DNA from: Pseudothauera hydrothermalis
GTDB lineage: Bacteria; Pseudomonadota; Gammaproteobacteria; Burkholderiales; Rhodocyclaceae
Direction: 5' to 3'
Length of the DNA: 64,000 nt
Assembly (NCBI RefSeq): GCF_003345255.1
Contig: NZ_CP029331.1
Span: 2,976,001 to 3,040,000 of the forward strand
Part shown: in pieces, positions 38,461 through 46,942 of the stretch
Numbering within the stretch: the stretch's first letter is position 1
How the letters are laid out: the number at the start of each line of letters is the position of its first letter
The notes under the pieces: generated by a model
What the model was told of the DNA's origin: nothing
The model's input: the letters and a program-made list of their open reading frames with translations, nothing else
Databases searched by the model: none
Program-made: the position numbers and the translations under genes

Positions 38461-39360
38461 ATGGATAGCACGCTGCGTCAGCTCCCCCCGCTCGATCCGT
38501 TGCGCGGCTTCGTCGCCGCCGCGCGCCATCTATCCTTCACCCGCGCGGCCGCAGAGCTGTGTCTAACCCAGTCGGCCATCAGCCGCCAGATACAGACGCT
38601 GGAAAATGCGCTGGGCGTGGCGCTGTTCGTGCGTGGGGTGCGCAGCCTGCAACTGACCGCCGCGGGCGCACGTCTGGCGGCCGCTGCCGAAGGCTGGCTG
38701 GCCGAGTATGGACGCTTGGCGCATGCGCTGCGCCAGCCCGGCGAGCGCCCGGTCACGGTGACCGCATCGATCGGCATCTCTGCGCTATGGCTGGTGCCCC
38801 GCCTGCGTGAATTCCAGCAACGTCATCCAGCCACCGAAGTGCGCATTGCCGCGGGCAACCGCATCGTGGATCTGGCCCGCGAGGACATCGACCTGGCGCT
38901 GCGTTACTGCGCCGACCATGACGCACCGCCGCAGGCGATCAGGCTGTTTGGCGAGACGGTGCTGCCGGTGGGCCACCCTTCCATTGCCGCCGGGCTGACG
39001 CTGACCGCCGAAACCCTGCCGCAGCTCACCCTGCTGGACTACGATGAGCCCGGATACCCGTGGCTAGGTTGGGAGCATTGGCTGGCAGCCATCGGCCTGG
39101 AGGGCGTGCGGCCGCGTGCGCGCATTGGTTTTTCGCATTACGACCAACTGATCCACGCGGCCGCGACCGGGCATGGACTGGCCATCGGCCGGGCGGTGCT
39201 GGTCCAGCCGCTGATCGAAGACGGCCGGCTGATGCCGGTCGGCGCGCGACAAGTGGCCGTGCCCGGCCGCGGCTTTTGGCTGGTACCGGCGCCGCGGCCG
39301 ATGCGTCCGGAGGTCGAACGCTTCGCCCAATGGATAGTGGAATGCGCCGCGGCCCGGTAG
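38461..39360 (+). CDS. LysR family transcriptional regulator, GcvA-like
   Basis: A 299-aa regulator. N-terminal DNA-binding domain: LDPLRGFVAAARHLSFTRAA, ELCLTQSAISRQIQTLE; then an effector-binding domain. PPLDPLRGF...ARHLSF and the EDIDLALRYC segment are typical of the GcvA/AmpR branch. It is divergent from the DUF2917 gene across a 137-bp gap and probably regulates it. The effector is unknown. Confidence 0.93.
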   Translation: MDSTLRQLPPLDPLRGFVAAARHLSFTRAAAELCLTQSAISRQIQTLENALGVALFVRGVRSLQLTAAGARLAAAAEGWLAEYGRLAHALRQPGERPVTVTASIGISALWLVPRLREFQQRHPATEVRIAAGNRIVDLAREDIDLALRYCADHDAPPQAIRLFGETVLPVGHPSIAAGLTLTAETLPQLTLLDYDEPGYPWLGWEHWLAAIGLEGVRPRARIGFSHYDQLIHAAATGHGLAIGRAVLVQPLIEDGRLMPVGARQVAVPGRGFWLVPAPRPMRPEVERFAQWIVECAAAR

Positions 39361-39400
39361 CCGCGCGTCCGACCGCGCCGACACGCCGCAACACAGCCCT

Positions 39401-40300
39401 TCAGCGGCCGGCAGAGCCCGGCCGGTTGGCTATCCAGATGCCTAGGCCGACCAGCCCGAGCGCGGCCCAAACCGCCGGAGTCAGCGGCTCGGCCAGCAAG
39501 AGGCCGCCGGCCAGCACGCCGAGCACCGGGGTAAGAAAGGAAAATGCGCTCAGCCGGGTGGCCGGGTAGTGACGGATCAGCCAGAACCAGCCCAGATAGC
39601 TGGCAGTGGCGACGATGAGCACCTGGAAGGCGAGGCTGGCCCACACCATGGCCGAGGGTGCAAAGATGCCGGACTCGCCGCGCGCCACTGCCAACGCCGG
39701 CAACACCAGCGCGGACACCGCCAACTGGTAGATCAGCATTTTCTCGGCGCTGGCGCGCGCCAACACCGTGGCCTTGACCGTGAGCGTGGTCGCCGCCCAG
39801 AACATTGCCGCCAGAAAGATCAGCAGATCGCCGATCCACGCATCGCCCGCCAGGCCGACGAGGTTTTCCCCAAACAGCACCAGCACCCCGGCAAAGGCCA
39901 GCGCCATGCCGGCCCACTGGGCGGGCCGCATGTGCTCGTGCGGCAACAGCCAGACCGCGCCGAGGGCGACGAAAAAGGGCGCGGTATAGAGAAAAATCAC
40001 CCCGCGCGAGGCGGTGGTGTATTCCAGGCCCACAAAGATCAGCGCAAACTCCCCGGCAAACAACAATCCGGCGAGCAGGCCCGCACCCAGCGTGCCATCG
40101 GTCTCGAACAGGCGCACCCGGCGCAGGCGGGCCCAGGCGAACACCAGCACGGTGGCACCGATCGAGCGCAGCGCGGCCTGCCACAGCGGCGAAATGCCGG
40201 CGCTGCCGAATTTGATCGCCACCTGTTGCACACCCCAGATGGTGCAAAACAACACCATCAGGCCGACAGCGGTACGGTCGAGCTGGCTCTTTGGGGGCAT
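39401..40300 (-). CDS. EamA/DMT family transporter
   Basis: A 299-aa inner-membrane protein with ten hydrophobic helices in two EamA repeats (residues about 8-140 and 150-290). FCTIWGVQQVAIKF in helix 1 and LEYTTASRGVIFLYTAPFFVALGA are typical of the drug/metabolite transporter superfamily. The ATG at 40300 begins the recognised N-terminus. It follows apbE by 13 bases on the same strand and may be last in the gshA-gshB-apbE operon. Substrate unknown. Confidence 0.9.
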   Translation of the reverse strand: MPPKSQLDRTAVGLMVLFCTIWGVQQVAIKFGSAGISPLWQAALRSIGATVLVFAWARLRRVRLFETDGTLGAGLLAGLLFAGEFALIFVGLEYTTASRGVIFLYTAPFFVALGAVWLLPHEHMRPAQWAGMALAFAGVLVLFGENLVGLAGDAWIGDLLIFLAAMFWAATTLTVKATVLARASAEKMLIYQLAVSALVLPALAVARGESGIFAPSAMVWASLAFQVLIVATASYLGWFWLIRHYPATRLSAFSFLTPVLGVLAGGLLLAEPLTPAVWAALGLVGLGIWIANRPGSAGR

Positions 40301-40313
40301 GGTCAGCCGCGTG

Positions 40314-41393
40314 TCAGTCAACCACCGCGTCGGCCTGGCTGCCCGGCACCCATTGCAGGCGGGCACGCAGGGCGCGGGTGACTTCCACCCGGCCATCGGC
40401 GGCCACCCGCAGGGCGTGGTCGATACCAAAACGGCGGGTGTATTCGCGCCAGCGCTCGCCGGCAATGAAAGCCGGTTTGCTGGGACCATCGGAGAGCACG
40501 CCGGCGTGTGGGCGCGGAGTCACCAGGATGGTGAGCGCCTGGGTGCCCTGCGCCGGATATCCGCTGCGCGGATCGATCAGATGGCAGTAACGCCGGCCGT
40601 CTAGCTCGAAGTAACGCTGGTAATCGCCCGAAGTGCCGACCGCCTCGCCATCGTAGAGCGGCAAGGTGGCAAGCGGGCGCGGCTCGCGCGGGTGCTGGAT
40701 ACCGATGCGCCAGGGCTGTTCGCCCTTGCTGCCCAGGGCGATGATGTTGCCGCCGATATTGACCAGCGCATTGGCAATGCCCATCTGGCGCAAGATGGCC
40801 GCGGCGCGGTCGAGCGCATAGCCCTTGGCGTAGCCGCCCAGATCGATCTGCACCATACGGTTGCGCGAGGACACGGTGCGCCCGTCGATGACCAGATCGG
40901 CCATGCGCGGCGCCGCGTCGATTACCGCCTGCAGCTCGGCAGGGTCGGGCACCACCGGAGCGAACTCGTCCTTGTGAAAGCCCCACAGCGCGATCAGGCG
41001 GCCCAGCGCCGGGTCGAAGAGTTCGTCGCCGGTGGCCGCCATCGCCTGCGCATCGCGCAGCATAGCGGCAAGCTCCTCGGACACTTCCATACTCTCGCCG
41101 CGGGCCAGGGCCTCGTTCAGACGGGTGAGCTCGGATGGCTGCCAGGCGTGGTAGGCGGCGTGCAGGCGGTCGAACTCGCGCAGCACCGCATCCATGGCGC
41201 GGCGCGCTGCCGCCGGATCGTTGCCATACACCGACACATCCACCCGGGTGCCGAACACATAGGCTTCCTGCCGATGCACTTCATTGCGCGCGCAGCCGCC
41301 CAGCGCCAGCGCGCAGACGAGTAGCAGCAGAAATGGGGACAGACCCCATTTTCGGAAAACGAAAATGGGGTCTGTCCCCGGTTTCATCCTCAC
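40314..41393 (-). CDS. apbE: FAD:protein FMN transferase (ApbE lipoprotein)
   Basis: A 359-aa periplasmic lipoprotein that attaches FMN to Thr in proteins such as NqrB/C or RnfG. The lipobox is LALGGC (Cys34). Conserved parts are YVFGTRVDVSVYG, DLGGYAKGYALDRA, NIGGNIIALG and TSGDYQRYFE, then HLIDPRSGYPA. The first 20 residues (KPGTDPIF, FRKWGLSP) are encoded by a perfect 45-bp palindrome and form an unusually long n-region. A GTG start overlaps the gshB stop by 4 bases; an ATG at 41387 is the alternative. Confidence 0.93.
   Translation of the reverse strand: MRMKPGTDPIFVFRKWGLSPFLLLLVCALALGGCARNEVHRQEAYVFGTRVDVSVYGNDPAAARRAMDAVLREFDRLHAAYHAWQPSELTRLNEALARGESMEVSEELAAMLRDAQAMAATGDELFDPALGRLIALWGFHKDEFAPVVPDPAELQAVIDAAPRMADLVIDGRTVSSRNRMVQIDLGGYAKGYALDRAAAILRQMGIANALVNIGGNIIALGSKGEQPWRIGIQHPREPRPLATLPLYDGEAVGTSGDYQRYFELDGRRYCHLIDPRSGYPAQGTQALTILVTPRPHAGVLSDGPSKPAFIAGERWREYTRRFGIDHALRVAADGRVEVTRALRARLQWVPGSQADAVVD
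41335..41379. repeat. Perfect 45-bp palindromic repeat in apbE 5' end
   Basis: Twenty-base arms (GGGGACAGACCCCATTTTCG and its exact complement) surround GAAAA. Each arm itself holds GGGGACAGACCCC, a nested near-palindrome. Units of this kind recur between genes of many Proteobacteria; here it is inside coding sequence. No other copy was seen in this window. Confidence 0.9.
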
Positions 41394-42343
41394 CGGCAGG
41401 CCTCTTCCAGCTTATCGACGAACAGCGCCGGCACATCGAAGCCGGTCTGCGCGGTGATTTCCACGAAGCAGGTGGGGCTGGTGACGTTGACCTCGGTGAG
41501 GTGGCCGCCGATCACATCCAGGCCCACCACCATCAGCCCGCGCGCCCATAGCAGCGGGGCGAGCGTGCCGGCGATCTCGCGTTCGCGCTCGGTGAGCGGC
41601 ATCGCCACCCCGCGCCCGCCGGCGGCCAGGTTGCCGCGCGTCTCGCCGGTCTTGGGGATGCGCGCCAGGGCATAGGGCACCACCTCGCCGCCGATGATCA
41701 GCACCCGCTTGTCGCCTTCGCGGATGGCCGGCAGGTAGCGCTGGGCCATGATGGTGCGTGCGCCCTCGTGGGTCAGCGTCTCGACGATCACGTTGCGGTT
41801 GGGGTCGTCGGCGCGCACCCGGAAGATCTGGCTGCCGCCCATGCCGTCGAGCGGCTTCAAAACCACATCGTCCAGTTCGTCGATGAACGCATGGATCTCG
41901 GCCGCATCGCGCGCCACCAGAGTGGTCGGGGTAAATTGCGCAAACTCGGTGATCGCCAGCTTCTCGGAGTGATCGCGGATCGCCCGCGGTGCGTTGAACA
42001 CCCGCACACCTTGCGCGACTGCACGCTCCAACAGCCAGGTGGCGGCGACGTACTCGAAATCGAAGGGCGGGTCCTGCCGCATCACCACCGCGTCGAACTC
42101 GTGCAGGGCGACGCTCGCCCAGTCGCCGGCCTGGTACCAGTGCTGCTCGCCGGCCTGCGGAACGATGCGCAAGGCACGCGCATACACCTGCGCATCGCGC
42201 CAGGCCAGGGCCTCGCGCTGGATGGTCCAGATCTCGTGGCCGCGGGCGGCGGCCGCGCGCATCATGGCGATGCTGGAATCCTTGTAAGCTTTGAGCGCGG
42301 CGAGCGGGTCGACGATGAAAGCCAGGCGCAAACGCTTATTCAT
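41390..42343 (-). CDS. gshB: Glutathione synthetase
   Basis: A 317-aa ATP-grasp enzyme that joins glycine to gamma-glutamylcysteine. The family start LRLAFIVDPLAALKAYKDSS, then MRQDPPFDFEYVAATWLLE, the ATP-binding DVVLKPLDGMGGSQIFRV and C-terminal EVNVTSPTCFVEI are all present. It lies 4 bases after gshA and overlaps apbE by 4 bases, so the three are co-translated. Confidence 0.97.
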   Translation of the reverse strand: MNKRLRLAFIVDPLAALKAYKDSSIAMMRAAAARGHEIWTIQREALAWRDAQVYARALRIVPQAGEQHWYQAGDWASVALHEFDAVVMRQDPPFDFEYVAATWLLERAVAQGVRVFNAPRAIRDHSEKLAITEFAQFTPTTLVARDAAEIHAFIDELDDVVLKPLDGMGGSQIFRVRADDPNRNVIVETLTHEGARTIMAQRYLPAIREGDKRVLIIGGEVVPYALARIPKTGETRGNLAAGGRGVAMPLTEREREIAGTLAPLLWARGLMVVGLDVIGGHLTEVNVTSPTCFVEITAQTGFDVPALFVDKLEEACR

Positions 42344-42347
42344 GGCC

Positions 42348-43655
42348 TCAACCCAGCGCCGCCAGTTCGACGATATCGGCCGCTGGCGCGGTCTCCTCGA
42401 TCTCCACCGCAGCCGCCAGCAGCGCCAGGCGCGCCACCACCCCATAGGCGTAGAAGCGGTTGGGCGGCGCGTCCGGACCTTGCGCGCTATCCGGCAGCGT
42501 GCAGCAGGTCTCGAAGGCCAGCGGCTTGAAGTGCATGCCCGGGGCGTTAAGGTTCTCGTCGCGCCCGCGCTCGGTGTGCACACGGTAGAAGCCGCCCACC
42601 ACGTAGTGGTCCATCATATAGACCACCGGCTCGGCCACCGCGCCTTCCACGGTCTCGAAGGTGTGCACGCCTTCCTGGATGATCACCTCGTGCACCTCCA
42701 GTCCTTCCTTGACCACCGCCATTTTGTTGCGCTGGCGGCGGTTGAGACCAACCACCTCGGAGGCGTCCTTGACCGTCATCACCCCCATGCCGTAGGTGCC
42801 GGCATCGGCCTTGACCACTACGAAGGGTTCGTCTGTGACGCCGTATTCCTTGTATTTGTCGCGGATGCGGGCAAGCAGCGCATCCACCTGCGCAGCCAGG
42901 CATTCCTCGCCGGTGCGCTCCTGGAAGTTGATCTGGCCGCACACGCCGAACTCGGGGTTGATACGCCAGGGGTCGATGCCGATGGCGGTGGCGAACTCGC
43001 GCGCCACGCGGTCATAGCAGGCCGCATGGCGGGACTTGCGGCGTGTATGCCAGCCAGCGTGCAGCGGCGGGATCAGCCATTGGTCTTCCAGCCCCTGCAA
43101 TATGGCCGGCACACCGCCAGACAGGTCGTTGTTGAGCAATACCGCGCAGGGGTCGAAACCGTCCAGGCCTAGCCGCCCGCCCCGGCGCTGCAAAGGCTCC
43201 AGGGTGAGGGTGGCGCCGTTGGCCAGTTCCAGCACCGTGGGCTCGGTGATGTCCGGCAACAGTGAGCCGATACGCACATTGAGCCCGGTCAGACGCAGAA
43301 TGGACACCAGCTTGGCGACGTTTTGCAGGTAGAACTGGTTACGGGTGTGGTTTTCGGGGATCAGCAAGAGGCTGCGCGCATCCGGGCAGATGCGCTCGAT
43401 GGCCGACTGAGCGGCCTGTATGCACAGTGGCATGAAGGCGTCGTTGAGGTTGTTGAAACCGCCCGGAAAGAGGTTGAGATCCACCGGCGCGAGCTTGAAG
43501 CCGGAATTGCGCAGATCGGTGGAGCCGTAAAAGGGCGGCCGGTGCTCTTGCCACTGCACACGCAGCCACTGCTCGATATCGGTGGCTTTGTCCAGAAAGG
43601 TTTTTTCCAGCTCCAGCAGAGGGCCGGTCAAAGCGGTGGTGAGATGGGGAACCAT
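42348..43655 (-). CDS. gshA: Glutamate-cysteine ligase (proteobacterial GshA type)
   Basis: A 435-aa enzyme for the first step of glutathione synthesis. It belongs to the betaproteobacterial-type GshA family, not the E. coli-type, as shown by FYGSTDLRNSGFKLAPVD, LFPGGFNNLNDAF and VVKADAGTYGMGVMTVKD. It is immediately followed by gshB. The ATG at 43655 was taken; a TTG 18 bases upstream is possible. The 88-bp gap to the methyltransferase should hold the promoter. Confidence 0.94.
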   Translation of the reverse strand: MVPHLTTALTGPLLELEKTFLDKATDIEQWLRVQWQEHRPPFYGSTDLRNSGFKLAPVDLNLFPGGFNNLNDAFMPLCIQAAQSAIERICPDARSLLLIPENHTRNQFYLQNVAKLVSILRLTGLNVRIGSLLPDITEPTVLELANGATLTLEPLQRRGGRLGLDGFDPCAVLLNNDLSGGVPAILQGLEDQWLIPPLHAGWHTRRKSRHAACYDRVAREFATAIGIDPWRINPEFGVCGQINFQERTGEECLAAQVDALLARIRDKYKEYGVTDEPFVVVKADAGTYGMGVMTVKDASEVVGLNRRQRNKMAVVKEGLEVHEVIIQEGVHTFETVEGAVAEPVVYMMDHYVVGGFYRVHTERGRDENLNAPGMHFKPLAFETCCTLPDSAQGPDAPPNRFYAYGVVARLALLAAAVEIEETAPAADIVELAALG

Positions 43656-43743
43656 AGAGGCTGCTCTCGGCAAAAATGCCGCGGGCGGGTGCGCCGCGGC
43701 AATTGTTTTCGGCCAATGTTACACCAAGGCCCGGCAGCCGCTT

Positions 43744-44988
43744 TTACCCCTGTTCGGGCAGAAAGCGGGAAAACGATGCCGGTAGCGGCGCATTGGCCAG
43801 GCTGCGCTGGGAAAACAGAAAGCGGCCGTCGCAGACAAAGCCGAGATCGGCCCAGTCCACCGCATTGAGCGCGTCGCGGAAAGCCGCCAGATCGATGTCG
43901 GCGCGGTGCGGAAAAACCGCCAGCACCGCGCCATCATAGTGCGGGCAATCATGAATGAAAAATGGCGCCGGACGCCGCGTCTTGCCGTTCACATACACCC
44001 GTGGACGGTCGCTTTGATAGTAACCACGCCCCCAGTGCCACCAGTTGCGCTCATCGAATTTCTGTACCTTGCGCGCCAGCAAGCGCGCCTTGTGCGGCAG
44101 CAGCGCAGGCGGCGGTGGATCGCCCGGCTCCACCCAGATCATGCGCCGGGTGCGCCCGGTGGCGACCGTGGACGCGCAAACGAAATCGCGATTGCCTTGC
44201 AGCAGATCTTCGTATAGCTCATCGGCACCGGACACCGCGCCCACCTTGACCATGGCCAGCTCACTGAGGCGCACGGGGTAGTCGCCGCGAGCAAACATCA
44301 GGTGTCCGCCGGCCTCGACAAAATAACGCCGCTGCCAAGGCGGATCGGCCAGCCGCGCGGCAATGTCGTCCCCGACACCCAGTTCGGCCACCCACATCGA
44401 ACGCTCGCTGCGGCCCTTTTCGAAGCGCCAGATCAAACAGTTGGGCACTGCGCCGGCAAACACCCGTGCATCGCCCAGCTCGATGGCATGGGTGATGCCG
44501 CCCGCCTCGTACAGCAGGCGGTTCAGGCGCACCGCCGAGGTGGCCTTGAGAAAGTCGCGCGGGGTGATGAAGATCAACTCACCGCCCGGCGCAAGGTGGC
44601 GCAGGCATTTTTCGATGAAAAACAGATAAAGATTGGAGCGTCCATCGAAGTGCGCCAAGGCGAGCCGGCGACGGGTGTCCGGCAAAATGTCCTGATAACG
44701 CACATAGGGCGGATTGCCGATGATGGTGTCGAATTTCTCGCTGTCCGGGTAGGCAAAAAAATCCATGTTGAGCGCGCCCGGGGGACAGTGCGCCGCATCC
44801 AGCTCGATGCCCACCGCCTCCGGCAGATGGCGCAAAAACGCGCCGTCGCCGCAGGAGGGCTCCAGCACACGGCCGCTGCGCCGACGCAGCGCAAGCATGG
44901 CCCGGACCACCGGCTGCGGGGTAAACACCTGGCCCAGGGTGGCCACGTCCAAAAGGCCCAGGGCGGCCTGCGTGATAGGTGCGCTCAT
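43744..44988 (-). CDS. Solitary M.TaqI-like N6-adenine DNA methyltransferase
   Basis: A 414-aa class I SAM methyltransferase of the gamma adenine-N6 type. LGQVFTPQPVVRAML leads into the SAM site RVLEPSCGDGAFLRHL (motif I), DTIIGNPPYVRYQ is catalytic motif IV, and GELIFITPRDFLKA follows. The C-terminal 220 residues form a target-recognition region as in M.TaqI (about 420 aa). No restriction endonuclease is adjacent, so it looks like an orphan methylase. It is divergent from the thioesterase gene. Recognition sequence unknown. Confidence 0.85.
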   Translation of the reverse strand: MSAPITQAALGLLDVATLGQVFTPQPVVRAMLALRRRSGRVLEPSCGDGAFLRHLPEAVGIELDAAHCPPGALNMDFFAYPDSEKFDTIIGNPPYVRYQDILPDTRRRLALAHFDGRSNLYLFFIEKCLRHLAPGGELIFITPRDFLKATSAVRLNRLLYEAGGITHAIELGDARVFAGAVPNCLIWRFEKGRSERSMWVAELGVGDDIAARLADPPWQRRYFVEAGGHLMFARGDYPVRLSELAMVKVGAVSGADELYEDLLQGNRDFVCASTVATGRTRRMIWVEPGDPPPPALLPHKARLLARKVQKFDERNWWHWGRGYYQSDRPRVYVNGKTRRPAPFFIHDCPHYDGAVLAVFPHRADIDLAAFRDALNAVDWADLGFVCDGRFLFSQRSLANAPLPASFSRFLPEQG

Positions 44989-45078
44989 CGGTAACGGAAA
45001 ATTGGACAGATCCTTACGAAAGCGCGGAAGATATGCCGCCTTTCCCGTCCAAACAAGCCCGCTGCGAGAATACCTGCA

Positions 45079-45507
45079 ATGGCCCGTATTCAAATCGATT
45101 TACCCGAGCACTTTGCCTTTGCCACCGACATCACGCTCTACCTCAGCCATATCAACTACGGTGGCCACCTCGACAACGCCCTGTTGCTCACCGTGGTATC
45201 CGAAGCACGGGTGCGCTGGCTCAAGTCCATGGGCTACGGCGAGCTGGATGTCGAAGGTTTGGGCATCATCGTTGCCGACGCCGCGCTGCAGTACAAGTCG
45301 GAAGCTTTCCACGGCGAAACCATGCGGGTGGAGATGGCCGCGCGCGAGTTTGGCAAGTACGGATGCGACCTGGTGTGGCGCATGAACGAGCGCGACAGCG
45401 GCCGCGAGGTGGCGCGTGGCAAGACCGGCATCGTGTTCTTCGACTACGGTGCGCGTAAAGTGGCCGCGGTACCCGAGGGTTTTCGCCGACGTTTTCCGCA
45501 AGACTGA
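45079..45507 (+). CDS. Hotdog-fold acyl-CoA thioesterase
   Basis: A 142-aa hotdog-fold protein of the 4HBT/YbgC type, expected to hydrolyse acyl-CoA thioesters in the cytoplasm. The motif TLYLSHINYGGHLDNALLL corresponds to the active-site segment (D/N followed by GG/H) of the family. QYKSEAFHGETMRVEM is the second conserved strand. It is followed after 46 bases by trhP, with a TAGAAT box (45521-45526) in the gap. Confidence 0.88.
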   Translation: MARIQIDLPEHFAFATDITLYLSHINYGGHLDNALLLTVVSEARVRWLKSMGYGELDVEGLGIIVADAALQYKSEAFHGETMRVEMAAREFGKYGCDLVWRMNERDSGREVARGKTGIVFFDYGARKVAAVPEGFRRRFPQD

Positions 45508-45553
45508 GCGCGCCGGCGCGGTAGAATCCCGCCCCCGTGCCCACGCTGCCCCG

Positions 45554-46933
45554 ATGAGACGCCCAGAACTTCTTGCCCCCGCCGGTTCCTTGGCCATGAT
45601 GCGCACCGCTTTCGCCTTTGGCGCGGACGCGGTGTATGCCGGCCAACCGCGCTATTCGCTGCGAGTGCGCAACAATGAGTTCGGGCAGTTGGAAACGCTG
45701 GCGGCCGGCATCCGCGAAGCCCATGCCGCAGGCAAGCAGTTCTATCTGGTCAGCAACATCGTCCCGCACAACGCCAAGCTGCGCACCTACCTGCAAGACA
45801 TGGAAGAAGTGGTGGCGCTGGGGCCCGACGCGCTGATCATGGCCGACCCCGGTTTGATCATGATGGTGCGCGAGCGCTGGCCCGAGCTGCCGGTGCATCT
45901 GTCGGTGCAGGCCAACACCACCAACTGGGCGGCGGTACGCTTCTGGCAAGCAGTGGGGATTCAACGCATCATCCTGTCGCGCGAACTGTCGCTCGATGAG
46001 GTGGCCGAAATCCGCGATGCCTGTCCGGACATGGCGCTGGAAGTCTTCGTGCACGGCGCATTGTGCATCGCCTACTCCGGGCGCTGCCTGCTCTCCGGTT
46101 ATTTCAACCATCGTGACCCCAACCAGGGCAGTTGCACCAATTCCTGCCGCTGGGACTACAAGCTGCATGAGGCCGAGCAAAACGCCGCCGGCGACGTACT
46201 TGCCTGCGGCAGCGCGCCGCTGGGCAATCCCAAGGCGCTGGGCACGGTCGGCACCGCCACCCGCAGCGGCAAAGCCGCCGACAACCGGCCGCGTCATCCG
46301 GGCGGCACCAAGGTCTGGCTGCTGGAAGAAGGCAGCCGGCCCGGCGAGCTGATGCCGACCGAGGAGGACGAGCACGGCACCTACATCCTCAACTCTCGCG
46401 ATTTGCGTGCCATCGAGCATGTGCAGCGGCTGGTGGAAATCGGCGTCGATTCACTGAAGATCGAAGGTCGCACCAAAAGCCCTTACTACGTGGCGCGCAC
46501 CGCCCGCGCCTATCGCCAAGCGATCGACGACGCATGCGCCGGCCGGCCTTTCGACCCACGGCTGTTGGGCGAACTGGAGGGCCTGGCCAACCGCGGCTAC
46601 ACCGATGGCTTCTACCAGCGCCACCACACCCCGGCGCACCAAAACTATCTGCGCGGCCATTCGGTTTCCGGGCGCAGTCTGTACGTGGGCGATCTGATCG
46701 GCTTCGACGCGGCGCGCGAACGCATCCAAATCGAGGCCAGAAACGCCTTCGGTCGGGGCGATCGGCTGGAGTTCATACAACCTTGCGGCACGGTCGAAGC
46801 CGTGGTCGAGCGCTTGGAAAACGATGACGGACAGACCATCGAACGGCTGCCCGGCAGCGGCCACCGCGCCTGGCTGGCGCTGCCGGCCGGCGTCGACCCG
46901 GCCGCGCCCTGCTTCATTGCCCGTTTCCTATAG
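45554..46933 (+). CDS. trhP: Peptidase U32 family tRNA hydroxylation protein TrhP (YegQ)
   Basis: A 459-aa protein of the U32 family. TrhP makes 5-hydroxyuridine at tRNA position 34 using prephenate-derived chemistry. Features are MRRPELLAPAGSLAMM, VHLSVQANTTNWAAV, FVHGALCIAYSGRCLLS and QGSCTNSCRWDY (cysteines for a probable Fe-S cluster), then SLKIEGRTKSPYYVA. A Gly/Ala-rich insert near residues 215-250 makes it a little long. It precedes trmA by 9 bases, grouping two U-modifying tRNA genes. Confidence 0.92.
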   Translation: MRRPELLAPAGSLAMMRTAFAFGADAVYAGQPRYSLRVRNNEFGQLETLAAGIREAHAAGKQFYLVSNIVPHNAKLRTYLQDMEEVVALGPDALIMADPGLIMMVRERWPELPVHLSVQANTTNWAAVRFWQAVGIQRIILSRELSLDEVAEIRDACPDMALEVFVHGALCIAYSGRCLLSGYFNHRDPNQGSCTNSCRWDYKLHEAEQNAAGDVLACGSAPLGNPKALGTVGTATRSGKAADNRPRHPGGTKVWLLEEGSRPGELMPTEEDEHGTYILNSRDLRAIEHVQRLVEIGVDSLKIEGRTKSPYYVARTARAYRQAIDDACAGRPFDPRLLGELEGLANRGYTDGFYQRHHTPAHQNYLRGHSVSGRSLYVGDLIGFDAARERIQIEARNAFGRGDRLEFIQPCGTVEAVVERLENDDGQTIERLPGSGHRAWLALPAGVDPAAPCFIARFL

Positions 46934-46942
46934 CTGCCCGCC

